Below are positions 14,493 through 22,725 of a stretch of 36,320 nt of DNA, in pieces; the stretch's first letter is position 1; each line of letters starts with the position of its first letter. The stretch covers positions 1-36,320 of the forward strand of contig JANLPT010000168.1 of NCBI GenBank assembly GCA_031367405.1, given 5' to 3'. This stretch comes from JALHNI01 sp031367405 (lineage in GTDB: Bacteria; Acidobacteriota; Terriglobia; Bryobacterales; Bryobacteraceae). Under the pieces are notes generated by a model that did not search any database, had not been told where the DNA came from, and saw only the letters and a list, made by a program, of their open reading frames with translations. Both the position numbers and the translations under genes were made by a program.

Positions 14493-15467
14493 ATGAAATC
14501 ACAAACTGTATCCACCCAGGAGGCGACCGGTCGCATCCTGTGTTCCACCATCTTTAGGCCTGGCGGCAAGAAGCTGTTAGCCAAGGGACACATCTTACGA
14601 GACGAAGACGTCCGGCTGTTGTCAGCCGAGGGAATGCAACAGGTTTGGGTGACTGAACTGGAGGAGTGGGAGATTGGCGAGGACGAAGCCGTCCTCATTG
14701 TTTCTCACGAGATTGGGTGTGGCTCCTTGGAGATTCGCCCGGCGGCGGGCGGGCGCGCGAACCTGTTCGCCACTGAGGATTGTTGCCTGCTGGTGGATGA
14801 GGAGATGCTGCGGCAGATCAACTGCACGTCGAGCATTGTAATTGCCACACTCGCCAATTTCACTTTTGCCCGCGCCGGGCAGCGCGTGGCCACCATCAAA
14901 AGCAAGCCTTTCGCCGTGGGCCGCGCCGACCTGGATGGCGTGGTGGGAATGCTGAAGGAGCGCGGGCCGATCCTGCAGGCCCGCCCCGTGCGCGCGCCGG
15001 CGGTGGGAGTGCTTTACACCGATCCACTGCATGCTGACCGCGCCAGGGTGCTGTTCGAGGGCATTGTCCGGCAACGGTTGGAACGGTTTGGGTTGCAGGC
15101 GGCGTATTCGCTGGCGGCGACGGAAGATGACGCCTCAGTGGCGCGCTCCTTACAGCATTTACTGCGGGCCAAGCCGACCGTGATCCTGGTGGCATCGACC
15201 ACCGCGCCCGCCGGACCCGAGGATGTCGTGGGACGGGCGATCCTGCAAGTCGGCTGTCAGGTGGAACGCTTTATGGCGCCCGTGGAACCCGGAAATTTGC
15301 TTTTGCTGGGCTATAAAGAGGATGTGCCAATCGTTTCGGCCCCGGGATGTTACCGTTCGGCCAAACCCAACGTCGTCGACCTGATCCTGCCGCCAATGTT
15401 GGCGCGCTATCGCGTGTCAGGGTGGGAAATTGCCTCACTTGGCCACGGGGGACTGTTGGGAAATTAG
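14493..15467 (+). CDS. Molybdopterin-binding (MoeA/MogA-like) domain protein
   Basis: 324 residues resembling the N-terminal molybdopterin-binding half of proteins that in other bacteria are fused to a MobA/MocA-like transferase. Shared features are the opening EATGRILCSTIFRPGGKKLLAKGHIL, a RANLFATEDCCLLVDEEML block, ATIKSKPFAVG, the MoCF-like core from VGVLYTD to VGRAILQVGC, and the end PVEPGNLLLLGYKEDVPIVSAPGCYRS by parts. The transferase half is absent. A role in molybdenum-cofactor maturation or delivery is likely but inferred, since no other molybdenum gene is in the window. The ATG has GGAGGA about 13 nt upstream, a long spacing. It follows the arginine operon after 171 bp and probably has its own promoter. 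Confidence 0.8.
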   Translation: MKSQTVSTQEATGRILCSTIFRPGGKKLLAKGHILRDEDVRLLSAEGMQQVWVTELEEWEIGEDEAVLIVSHEIGCGSLEIRPAAGGRANLFATEDCCLLVDEEMLRQINCTSSIVIATLANFTFARAGQRVATIKSKPFAVGRADLDGVVGMLKERGPILQARPVRAPAVGVLYTDPLHADRARVLFEGIVRQRLERFGLQAAYSLAATEDDASVARSLQHLLRAKPTVILVASTTAPAGPEDVVGRAILQVGCQVERFMAPVEPGNLLLLGYKEDVPIVSAPGCYRSAKPNVVDLILPPMLARYRVSGWEIASLGHGGLLGN

Positions 15468-15529
15468 AAATCCCCATTAATTAAGACTTTGGGGCTTGAG
15501 TTTGCCAGGACGTTTTATATATCCTTAAA

Positions 15530-15620
15530 GACGCAAGTTTCCTCCACAACCGCATACAGAGACCTCCGAGCTGTATGAAGGTGCTTATCGGGCCGGCTGT
15601 TCAATCAGCCGGCCTTCTTT
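15530..15620 (+). ncRNA. Candidate structured RNA or leader ending in an intrinsic terminator
   Basis: A possible promoter, TTGAGT (15496-15501) and TATATC (15518-15523) 16 nt apart, would start transcription near 15530. The RNA then has a perfect 7-bp stem, CATACAG (15553-15559) with CTGTATG (15571-15577). Its 11-nt loop contains ACCT (15562-15565), which can pair with AGGT (15579-15582) just after the stem, an H-type pseudoknot. It ends in GGCCGGCTG-TTCAAT-CAGCCGGCC (15591-15614) plus TTCTTT, a terminator. The end is 13 nt before the PGPGW gene, so it may be an independent small RNA or an attenuator of that gene and uvrA. I could not match it to a known RNA family. Confidence 0.42.
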
Positions 15621-15633
15621 ATGTCACCCCGGA

Positions 15634-15870
15634 ATGATACGATGGCTTGAGACGTCGCCCTCCTTGCGTGTAAAACTCAGAATCCTCTCTGGCTTTGGCC
15701 TTGTCATCCTCGGCATTACCGGCTTAATACTGCCCGTCATGCCCGGTTGGATCTTCCTGATCCCCGGACTCGTGATCCTGAGCGACCACTTCGTCTGGGC
15801 CAAGCGGCTGCTGGATCGCGCCAAAATGTACCTCGAAAAACTGAAGAAAGCCGGAAAGAAAGTCGATTAA
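15634..15870 (+). CDS. Small PGPGW-type membrane protein
   Basis: 78 residues. The centre is a hydrophobic hairpin, LSGFGLVILGITGLILPVMPG and WIFLIPGLVILSDHF, around the PxMPGW motif typical of the PGPGW family of small inner-membrane proteins. The C-terminus is a Lys-rich amphipathic helix (LLDRAKMYLEKLKKAGKKV). Function is unknown in the family. It starts 14 nt after the TTCTTT of a terminator hairpin and lies 86 bp before uvrA on the same strand. The start codon has only a weak Shine-Dalgarno sequence. Confidence 0.78.
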   Translation: MIRWLETSPSLRVKLRILSGFGLVILGITGLILPVMPGWIFLIPGLVILSDHFVWAKRLLDRAKMYLEKLKKAGKKVD

Positions 15871-15956
15871 GTGCTGCTACCGGATGTCATTGTTGCGCGG
15901 TCGGGGCGTCGTGTATCCCCTACCCTTCGTGGGAAGCGGAGTGGGCGAGTGCCCCC

Positions 15957-18707
15957 ATGCTGACCCGAATCTCGGTGCATGGCGCGCGTCAGCACAACCT
16001 CAAGAACATCGACGTGGAGATCCCGCGTAACTCGTTCACGGTGATTACGGGCCTATCGGGCTCCGGCAAATCGTCACTGGCCTTCGACACCATCTACGCC
16101 GAGGGACAACGCCGTTACGTCGAAACGCTTTCGCCCTACGCCCGCCAATTCCTTGACCAGATGGAGCGTCCCGACGTCGATTCCATCGAAGGACTGTCGC
16201 CCGCCATTTCCATCGAGCAAAAGACCACCAACCGCAGTCCGCGCTCCACCGTCGGCACCATCACCGAAATCTACGACTACCTGCGCCTGCTGTACTCGTC
16301 GATCGGCACACCCCATTGCCCGAATTGCGGCACGGCCATCTCCCGCCAGACCTCGGCGCAGATCCTCGAACGGATTAGCATGCTGGGCACGGGCGAGAAG
16401 CTGATGATCCTGGCACCCATTGCGCGCGGGCGCAAGGGCGAGTATAAGAAAGAACTCGAAAAGCTGGCCCGCCAAGGCTTCGTCCGCGCCCGCATTGATG
16501 GCGAGATGCGTTCGCTGGACGAAGAGATCGTGCTCGACAAGCGCAAGAATCACACCATTGAGGTGGTGGTCGACCGCCTGGTGCTGAAGGAAGGCGTCGG
16601 GAAGCGTCTCGAAGCGTCGATTGAGACGGCCACCAAGCTCACCGATGGCCTGCTGATCGTCGCGGTTGTCGATGGGCCGGAGCATCTCTATTCGCGCAAA
16701 CTGGCTTGCCCGGATTGCGGCACCAGCGTACCAGTGATTGAGCCGCGGTCGTTCTCCTTCAACAGTCCATACGGCGCTTGCCCTACCTGTTCGGGCCTCG
16801 GCAGCCGCTGGAGCTTCGATCCGGGCAAGGTGATTATCGATGCCTCCAAGCCTTTGCTCGATGGCGGCCTGGGGCCGGGCGCCAACTCGAATAAGCTGGC
16901 CGGCAAGCTCGCCGACGCCGGCTGGAAATTCCGCATCGACATCGACCAGCCTTTTGAGAAGATGACCAAGAAAGATCAGGGTATTCTGATGAACGGCGAG
17001 GGCCGTTTTCCGGGCATTCTGCGGCTGTTGGATGGCTTGTACGAAGAAGGCACAAACACTTACCGCGAGTATCTGAGCGACTATCAGACCGCCGCCGCCT
17101 GCCCCGATTGCCAGGGCCGCCGCTTGCAACCCGCGTCATTGGCCGTGCGCGTACAGGATATGGCCATCGACGAATTCACCCATTTGCCGATTGCCCGCTC
17201 GCTGGCTGCGGTGCGCGAATGGAAACTCGATAGCCGCGAGCGCCAGATCGCGGCGCGCGTGGTGGACGAAATCGCTACCCGGCTGGAGTATCTGGATGCC
17301 GTCGGCCTCGATTACCTCTCGCTGGATCGTTCCTCAGCGTCGCTGTCGGGCGGCGAAGCCCAACGCATCCGCCTCGCCTCGCAGATCGGCACCAAACTCC
17401 GCGGCGTGCTCTACGTGCTCGACGAGCCCTCCATTGGCTTGCACCCGCGCGACAACGAGCGCCTGCTGCAAACCCTTGCTCGCCTCCGCGACCTCGGCAA
17501 CACGGTGCTGGTGGTGGAGCATGACGAAGAGACCATCTCGCGCGCTGACTATGTGATCGATATCGGCCCGGGCGCCGGACGCTTAGGCGGCCAGGTAATT
17601 GCCCAAGGCACTCCCAGGCAAGTCGCGGCCGAACCCAAGTCACTGACGGGACAGTATCTCTCGGGCAAGAAATCAATTCCGGTACCCAAAACTCGCCGCA
17701 AGGGCAAAGGCGAGTTCCTCACCATCAAAGGCGCCACGGAACATAACTTAAAGAATGTCGATGTGTCCATCCCGCTGGGCACGCTCACCGTCGTAACGGG
17801 CGTCTCCGGCTCGGGTAAGTCCAGTCTAATTAATGACATTCTTTACCGGGCCGTAGCTCATGAGTTATATGGCTCCAAGGCCGAGCCCGGCGCGCACGCC
17901 AGCATCGAAGGTCTCGAACTACTGGATAAGGTGGTCGATATCGATCAATCGCCCATTGGCCGCACGCCCCGCTCGAATCCGGCCACTTACACCCAAGTCT
18001 TTTCGCCGATTCGCGACTTATTCGCCATGTTACCCGAGTCCCGTGAGCGTGGTTATAAGGCAGGCCGCTTCAGCTTCAATGTGCGCGGCGGCCGCTGCGA
18101 AGCCTGTCAGGGCGATGGCCTCAAGCGCATCGAAATGAACTTTCTGCCCGACGTTTATGTGACTTGCGACGTCTGCCGGGGCCAACGTTACAACCGCGAA
18201 ACACTGCAAGTGAAATATAAGGGCCACTCCATCGCCGACGTGTTAGGGATGAGCGTGGAAGACGCGATTCCCGTGCTCGATAAGATCCCTCAAGTACACC
18301 AGAAGCTGATCACGCTGCACGACGTCGGGCTGGGTTATGTGCGGCTAGGCCAATCGTCCACCACGCTTTCCGGCGGTGAGGCGCAGCGCATTAAGCTGGC
18401 GCGCGAGTTATCCAAGCGGCAGACTGGACGCACGCTTTATATTCTCGATGAACCCACGACGGGCTTACATTTCGATGATGTCCGGCGCTTGCTTGACGTG
18501 TTACAGAAGCTAGTGGATCATGGCAATACCGTCCTGATCATTGAACACCATCTGGACGTGATTAAGACGGCCGATTGGTTAATCGACTTAGGGCCGGAAG
18601 GCGGCGAAGGCGGCGGCGAAATCGTTGCGCAAGGTACGCCCGAACAGGTTATCAAAAACAAGCGCAGCCACACGGCACGCGCCTTAGCCAAAATCATGAA
18701 GGGCTGA
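15957..18707 (+). CDS. uvrA: Excinuclease ABC subunit A
   Basis: Damage-recognition ATPase of nucleotide excision repair, acting with UvrB. 916 residues, near the usual 940. Two ABC modules are visible: Walker A GLSGSGKSS (about 32-40) and GVSGSGKSS (about 614), with signatures LSGGEAQRI near 463 and 803. Zinc sites are CPDCG...CPTC in the first half and CEACQGDG...CDVC at about 714-740. The frame is open further upstream, but homology begins at MLTRISVHGARQHNLKN (ATG 15957); the longer version would add 70 unrelated residues overlapping the previous gene. The ribosome site is weak. Pyruvate carboxylase begins five bases after the stop, an unusual partner. Confidence 0.97.
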   Translation: MLTRISVHGARQHNLKNIDVEIPRNSFTVITGLSGSGKSSLAFDTIYAEGQRRYVETLSPYARQFLDQMERPDVDSIEGLSPAISIEQKTTNRSPRSTVGTITEIYDYLRLLYSSIGTPHCPNCGTAISRQTSAQILERISMLGTGEKLMILAPIARGRKGEYKKELEKLARQGFVRARIDGEMRSLDEEIVLDKRKNHTIEVVVDRLVLKEGVGKRLEASIETATKLTDGLLIVAVVDGPEHLYSRKLACPDCGTSVPVIEPRSFSFNSPYGACPTCSGLGSRWSFDPGKVIIDASKPLLDGGLGPGANSNKLAGKLADAGWKFRIDIDQPFEKMTKKDQGILMNGEGRFPGILRLLDGLYEEGTNTYREYLSDYQTAAACPDCQGRRLQPASLAVRVQDMAIDEFTHLPIARSLAAVREWKLDSRERQIAARVVDEIATRLEYLDAVGLDYLSLDRSSASLSGGEAQRIRLASQIGTKLRGVLYVLDEPSIGLHPRDNERLLQTLARLRDLGNTVLVVEHDEETISRADYVIDIGPGAGRLGGQVIAQGTPRQVAAEPKSLTGQYLSGKKSIPVPKTRRKGKGEFLTIKGATEHNLKNVDVSIPLGTLTVVTGVSGSGKSSLINDILYRAVAHELYGSKAEPGAHASIEGLELLDKVVDIDQSPIGRTPRSNPATYTQVFSPIRDLFAMLPESRERGYKAGRFSFNVRGGRCEACQGDGLKRIEMNFLPDVYVTCDVCRGQRYNRETLQVKYKGHSIADVLGMSVEDAIPVLDKIPQVHQKLITLHDVGLGYVRLGQSSTTLSGGEAQRIKLARELSKRQTGRTLYILDEPTTGLHFDDVRRLLDVLQKLVDHGNTVLIIEHHLDVIKTADWLIDLGPEGGEGGGEIVAQGTPEQVIKNKRSHTARALAKIMKG

Positions 18708-18712
18708 AGACA

Positions 18713-21700
18713 TTGAAGAAGCTTCTCGCGCTCAACCGTGGCGAAATCGCCATCCGCATCTTCCGCGCCGCCTCCGAGTTGGGGCTGAAGACGGTGGCCG
18801 TCTACTCGAAAGAAGACAAGCTCAGTCTGCATCGCTTCAAGGCCGACGAGGCCTATCTGGTGGGCGAAGGTATGGGGCCTGTCCAGGCCTATCTCGACGT
18901 CGAAGGCATTGTCGCGCTGGCCGCCGAAAAGGGCGTCGATGCCATTCACCCGGGTTACGGGTTTCTGAGTGAGAACCCGGCGCTCGCCCGTGCTTGTGAA
19001 AAATATGGCATCGCTTTTGTGGGCCCCAGCCCAGCCATTCTCGATTCTTTAGGCGACAAGACGGCGGCGCGCCAGTTGGCGCAGAAGGCCGGTATCAACG
19101 TCGTCCCCGGCACGGAGAAAGCCGTCAAGCGCACGGACAATGCAGCCAATGCAGCGGCCATCGCGGCCAAGATCGGCTTCCCGCTGATCGTCAAAGCCGC
19201 CTTCGGAGGCGGTGGACGCGGCATGCGAGTCGTCGAAAACCCGGAAGAATTCGCCGTAAAGCTAGACGAGGCGCGCGGCGAAGCGGCGGCTGCCTTTGGC
19301 AACGACGCGGTCTTTCTCGAGCGTTTCATCAAGCGCGCCAAGCACATTGAAGTGCAAATTCTGGGCGACACCCATGGCAACTTACTCCACCTCTATGAGC
19401 GCGACTGCTCCGTGCAACGCCGTCATCAGAAGGTGGTCGAGGTCGCGCCGGCCGTCAATCTTGACCCGCGCATTCGCCAGGAACTTTGCGACGCCGCTTT
19501 GAAACTCGCCCGGGCCGCCGGTTACACCAATGCCGGCACGGTGGAGTTTCTCGTCGACGTTGACCGTGGCGAATGGTACTTCATCGAAGTGAACCCGCGC
19601 GTGCAAGTGGAACATACCGTCACCGAAGTCGTCACGGGCATCGACATTGTGCGCGCGCAAATTCAAGTCGCGCAAGGGCACAATCTGCATGGCAGCGTGA
19701 TGCGGCTGCCGCGGCAGGCCGAAGTGTTAGTAAATGGCTTCGCCTTACAGTGCCGCGTGACCACCGAGGATCCCGCCCAGAACTTTACGCCGGACTACGG
19801 CAAGATCCACACCTACCGCTCGCCCGCCGGCTTCGGCATTCGTCTCGATGGCGCCTCCGCTTATGGCGGCGCGGTAATTACGCCTTACTATGACTCGCTG
19901 TTAGTCAAAACCACCGCCTGGGGCCGTGACTTTCCCCAAGCTTGTCAACGGATGGACCGCGCCCTGCGCGAGTTCCGCATCCGCGGCGTCAAGACTAACA
20001 TCCCGTTTCTCGAAAACGTCATCAATGACCCGCCGTTTCAGCGCGGCGAGGTAACGACCAGTTACTTAGAGCAGAACCCCCGGCTCTTCAAATTCTCGAA
20101 TCGCCGCGATCGGGCCACGCGCTTGCTGACTTACTTAGGCGAAGTGATCATCAATGGTAATCCGGAAGTGGCGGGTAAGTCTCATCCCGTCGCGTTCCCC
20201 AAAATTCCGGTGCCACCGCACGTCCCAGGCGCGCCGGCCGCAGGCACTAAGCAAATCCTCGACGCCTTAGGGGCGGAAGGCTTCGCCCAGTGGACCAAGC
20301 AACAAAAGCGGCTGCTGCTGACCGACACCACCTTCCGCGACGCGCACCAAAGTTTGCTGGCCACGCGCATGCGCACCTATGACTTACTGGCCATCGCCAA
20401 CCATGTAGCGCACCATCTGCCGAATCTTTACTCACTCGAAATGTGGGGCGGCGCGACCTTTGACGTGGCCATGCGCTTCCTGCTCGAAGATCCTTGGACG
20501 CGGTTACGGCGATTGCGCGAAGAAGTGCCAAATATCTGCTTCCAGATGTTACTTCGCGCCTCGAACGCCGTAGGTTACACAGCTTATCCGGATAACGTCG
20601 TACGCGAGTTTATCGCCACGGCCTCCGAAGAGGGCATCGATATTTTCCGCGTCTTCGATTCGTTAAATTGGCTGCCCAACATGAAGGCACCGCTCGAAGC
20701 CGTCCGCCGCACCAAGGGCGTCGCCGAAGCGGCCATCTGTTACACCGGCGACATCCTCGATCCGCGCCGCGATAAGTACCCTCTCACTTACTACGTCAAG
20801 ATGGCCAGGGAACTCGAGAAGATGGGGGCCCACATCCTGGCGATCAAAGACATGGCTGGTCTCTGTAAGCCCTACGCTGCCGAAAAGCTCGTCAAAACTC
20901 TCCAGCAAGAGACCGATCTACCGATTCACTTTCACACCCATGACTCGAGCGGCCTGAATGCCGCTTCGATTTTCAAAGCGGCCGAAGCCGGCGTCGACGT
21001 GGCAGACGCCGCTATCGCTTCAATGTCCGGCGGCTTGTCGCAGCCTAATTTGAATAACATCGTGGCCTCGCTGGCGAACACCAAACGCGACCCAGGCCTG
21101 AGCGCGAGCGCATTGTACGCCGCGTCAGAATACTGGGAGGCGGTGCGCTCGCACTATCGCCCCTTCGACACCGGACCTCGCTTCGGCCTAGCCGATCTCT
21201 ATTGGCACGAGATGCCCGGTGGCCAATACACCAACCTTCGCGAACAGGCCGAGAGCATGGGGCTAGGTCCGCGCTGGCCGGAGATCGCGCACACTTACGG
21301 CGAAGTGAACTACTTATTCGGCGACATCGTCAAAGTAACTCCCTCCAGCAAAGTGGTCGGCGACCTGGCGATCTTTCTCGTCAGCCACGGCATGACCGTT
21401 AGTGAATTTTCTAAACTGCCGCCTGACCATGCGCTCACCTTGCCCAACTCCGTCATCGACATGCTGATGGGTTCGCTCGGCATTCCAGAAGGCGGTTGGC
21501 CCAGACATGTGCGCGACCTGATTTTGCAAAAAGTGAAGCCGCTGAAGGGCCGCCCCGGCGCGAGCCTGAAAGCCGTGAATCTGGAGGACGCCAGCGCGCT
21601 GATCGAGAAGAAGTTCGGCGCGAAGCCCACCCGCACTGACTTGATGAGTTACCTGATGTACCCCGACGTCTTCGCCAAGTTCGCCAAGGCCCGGGCCACT

Positions 21701-22159
21701 TACGGCGAACTGGAAGTGATCCCTTCCCGCCAATTTTTCTATGGCATGGAGAAGGGCGAAGAAGTTACCTTCGAACTCGAGGCCGGCAAGACGCTGTATG
21801 TGAAATTCCTCACGGCCAGTGAGCCTCATCCGGATGGCACGCGCACGGTGTTTTTCGAACTAAATGGCCAACCACGTGAGGTGACGGTCCGCGACAAGGC
21901 GCTCAAGAGCCTGGCCCCTGAGCGCGTCAAGGCTGACCCGGCCGTTACTGGCCAAGTAGGCGCGCCGATCCCTGGCGCCATCGCCAGCCTGTTTGTCGAG
22001 CTGAATCAAGCCGTCGAAAAGGGCACCAAGCTGCTGGTATTGGAAGCGATGAAGATGCAGACCACCGTCTCGGCACCCATGGCCGGGCGCGTGAAAGAAC
22101 GCCTGATCAAGACCGGCGACACCGTCGATGCAAAAGACTTGCTGATCGTGATCGAGTAG
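18713..22159 (+). CDS. pyc: Pyruvate carboxylase
   Basis: Biotin-dependent, ATP-driven carboxylation of pyruvate to oxaloacetate for anaplerosis and gluconeogenesis. 1,148 residues, exactly the single-chain type. In order: biotin carboxylase (LALNRGEIAIRIFRAA; ATP-grasp GGGGRGMR near 165; EVNPRVQVEHTVTE near 292), carboxyltransferase (DTTFRDAHQSLLATR near 537; EMWGGATFDVAMRF; LLRASNAVGYTAYPDN; IKDMAGL near 712, with the expected carboxylated lysine; HFHTHDSSG), and a biotin carrier with EAMKMQ near 1111. The start is TTG 18713, with AAGGG 9 nt upstream and 5 nt from the uvrA stop; no ATG fits the family N-terminus. Its stop directly abuts the stop of the convergent GNAT gene. Confidence 0.96.
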   Translation: MKKLLALNRGEIAIRIFRAASELGLKTVAVYSKEDKLSLHRFKADEAYLVGEGMGPVQAYLDVEGIVALAAEKGVDAIHPGYGFLSENPALARACEKYGIAFVGPSPAILDSLGDKTAARQLAQKAGINVVPGTEKAVKRTDNAANAAAIAAKIGFPLIVKAAFGGGGRGMRVVENPEEFAVKLDEARGEAAAAFGNDAVFLERFIKRAKHIEVQILGDTHGNLLHLYERDCSVQRRHQKVVEVAPAVNLDPRIRQELCDAALKLARAAGYTNAGTVEFLVDVDRGEWYFIEVNPRVQVEHTVTEVVTGIDIVRAQIQVAQGHNLHGSVMRLPRQAEVLVNGFALQCRVTTEDPAQNFTPDYGKIHTYRSPAGFGIRLDGASAYGGAVITPYYDSLLVKTTAWGRDFPQACQRMDRALREFRIRGVKTNIPFLENVINDPPFQRGEVTTSYLEQNPRLFKFSNRRDRATRLLTYLGEVIINGNPEVAGKSHPVAFPKIPVPPHVPGAPAAGTKQILDALGAEGFAQWTKQQKRLLLTDTTFRDAHQSLLATRMRTYDLLAIANHVAHHLPNLYSLEMWGGATFDVAMRFLLEDPWTRLRRLREEVPNICFQMLLRASNAVGYTAYPDNVVREFIATASEEGIDIFRVFDSLNWLPNMKAPLEAVRRTKGVAEAAICYTGDILDPRRDKYPLTYYVKMARELEKMGAHILAIKDMAGLCKPYAAEKLVKTLQQETDLPIHFHTHDSSGLNAASIFKAAEAGVDVADAAIASMSGGLSQPNLNNIVASLANTKRDPGLSASALYAASEYWEAVRSHYRPFDTGPRFGLADLYWHEMPGGQYTNLREQAESMGLGPRWPEIAHTYGEVNYLFGDIVKVTPSSKVVGDLAIFLVSHGMTVSEFSKLPPDHALTLPNSVIDMLMGSLGIPEGGWPRHVRDLILQKVKPLKGRPGASLKAVNLEDASALIEKKFGAKPTRTDLMSYLMYPDVFAKFAKARATYGELEVIPSRQFFYGMEKGEEVTFELEAGKTLYVKFLTASEPHPDGTRTVFFELNGQPREVTVRDKALKSLAPERVKADPAVTGQVGAPIPGAIASLFVELNQAVEKGTKLLVLEAMKMQTTVSAPMAGRVKERLIKTGDTVDAKDLLIVIE

Positions 22160-22705
22160 TTACTGCAAGGTATCCGGGGGCAAGTACGGCGTGGGTGCCC
22201 AGATATCCTTCACATACACCGTCTCAGGATCCTTAGGATTGCCGCGTTGAGGCACCTTTTTGGCCTGCACGTAGCCCGCGCTCCGCACGAGTTCGACCGC
22301 AGCCAGATTGCTGCGCGGCACCGAGCAGTATATGTGCTGCGTGGAACAGGTGGCTTCGAAGCTCATCAGCATGTCCGTGCCTACACCATCCTGGCGATGG
22401 TCCACATGAACGTGGATAAGTTTCACGAAACCCTGCTGGCGGCTATAGCTATAGTCGAATATTCCGTAGGCCACGATTTGGCCTGCATTGTTCGAAACCA
22501 GGGAGCAGTGCCCGTCGCGCACTGCCTGTTCAACCATGGCCCGGCGGGCTGGGTTGTCCTGGGAAAGTTCATCCATGGCGAAGAGATCCTCTAAATCCTG
22601 GACCTCGGCTCGCTCGTTCATGTGGCAATCGAGCGCAAACTCTTCAAAATCGTCGTCGGCTTCCGGATCAAGATCCATTTTCAGCCGTTGGTCGTCGGTT
22701 TCCAT
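22160..22705 (-). CDS. GNAT-family acetyltransferase
   Basis: 181 residues. A very acidic N-terminal tail of about 30 residues precedes a GNAT domain: GHCSLVSNNAGQIVAYGIFDY, VKLIHVHVDHRQDGVGTDML (acetyl-CoA-binding loop, with QDGVGT in the place of the usual RGxGxG/A) and SNLAAVELVRSAGY. The acceptor is unknown; acetylation of a protein or small molecule is possible. It is the last gene of a minus-strand run, 20 bp after the carboxylase subunit. Its TAA abuts the pyruvate carboxylase stop with no bases between the convergent genes and no terminator hairpin there. Confidence 0.82.
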   Translation of the reverse strand: METDDQRLKMDLDPEADDDFEEFALDCHMNERAEVQDLEDLFAMDELSQDNPARRAMVEQAVRDGHCSLVSNNAGQIVAYGIFDYSYSRQQGFVKLIHVHVDHRQDGVGTDMLMSFEATCSTQHIYCSVPRSNLAAVELVRSAGYVQAKKVPQRGNPKDPETVYVKDIWAPTPYLPPDTLQ

Positions 22706-22725
22706 GCTCTCTATTTAAGCGCAAA

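Noticed and set aside
15530..15560. Possible c-di-GMP-I (GEMM) riboswitch from the GACGCAA motif
   Set aside because: The rest of the GEMM consensus, including the conserved tetraloop and receptor regions, is absent.
15871..15963. 30-codon frame (GTG 15871) between the PGPGW gene and uvrA
   Set aside because: It starts right after one stop and overlaps the uvrA ATG, which would suit coupling, but it has no recognisable features and an Arg-rich, random-looking sequence.
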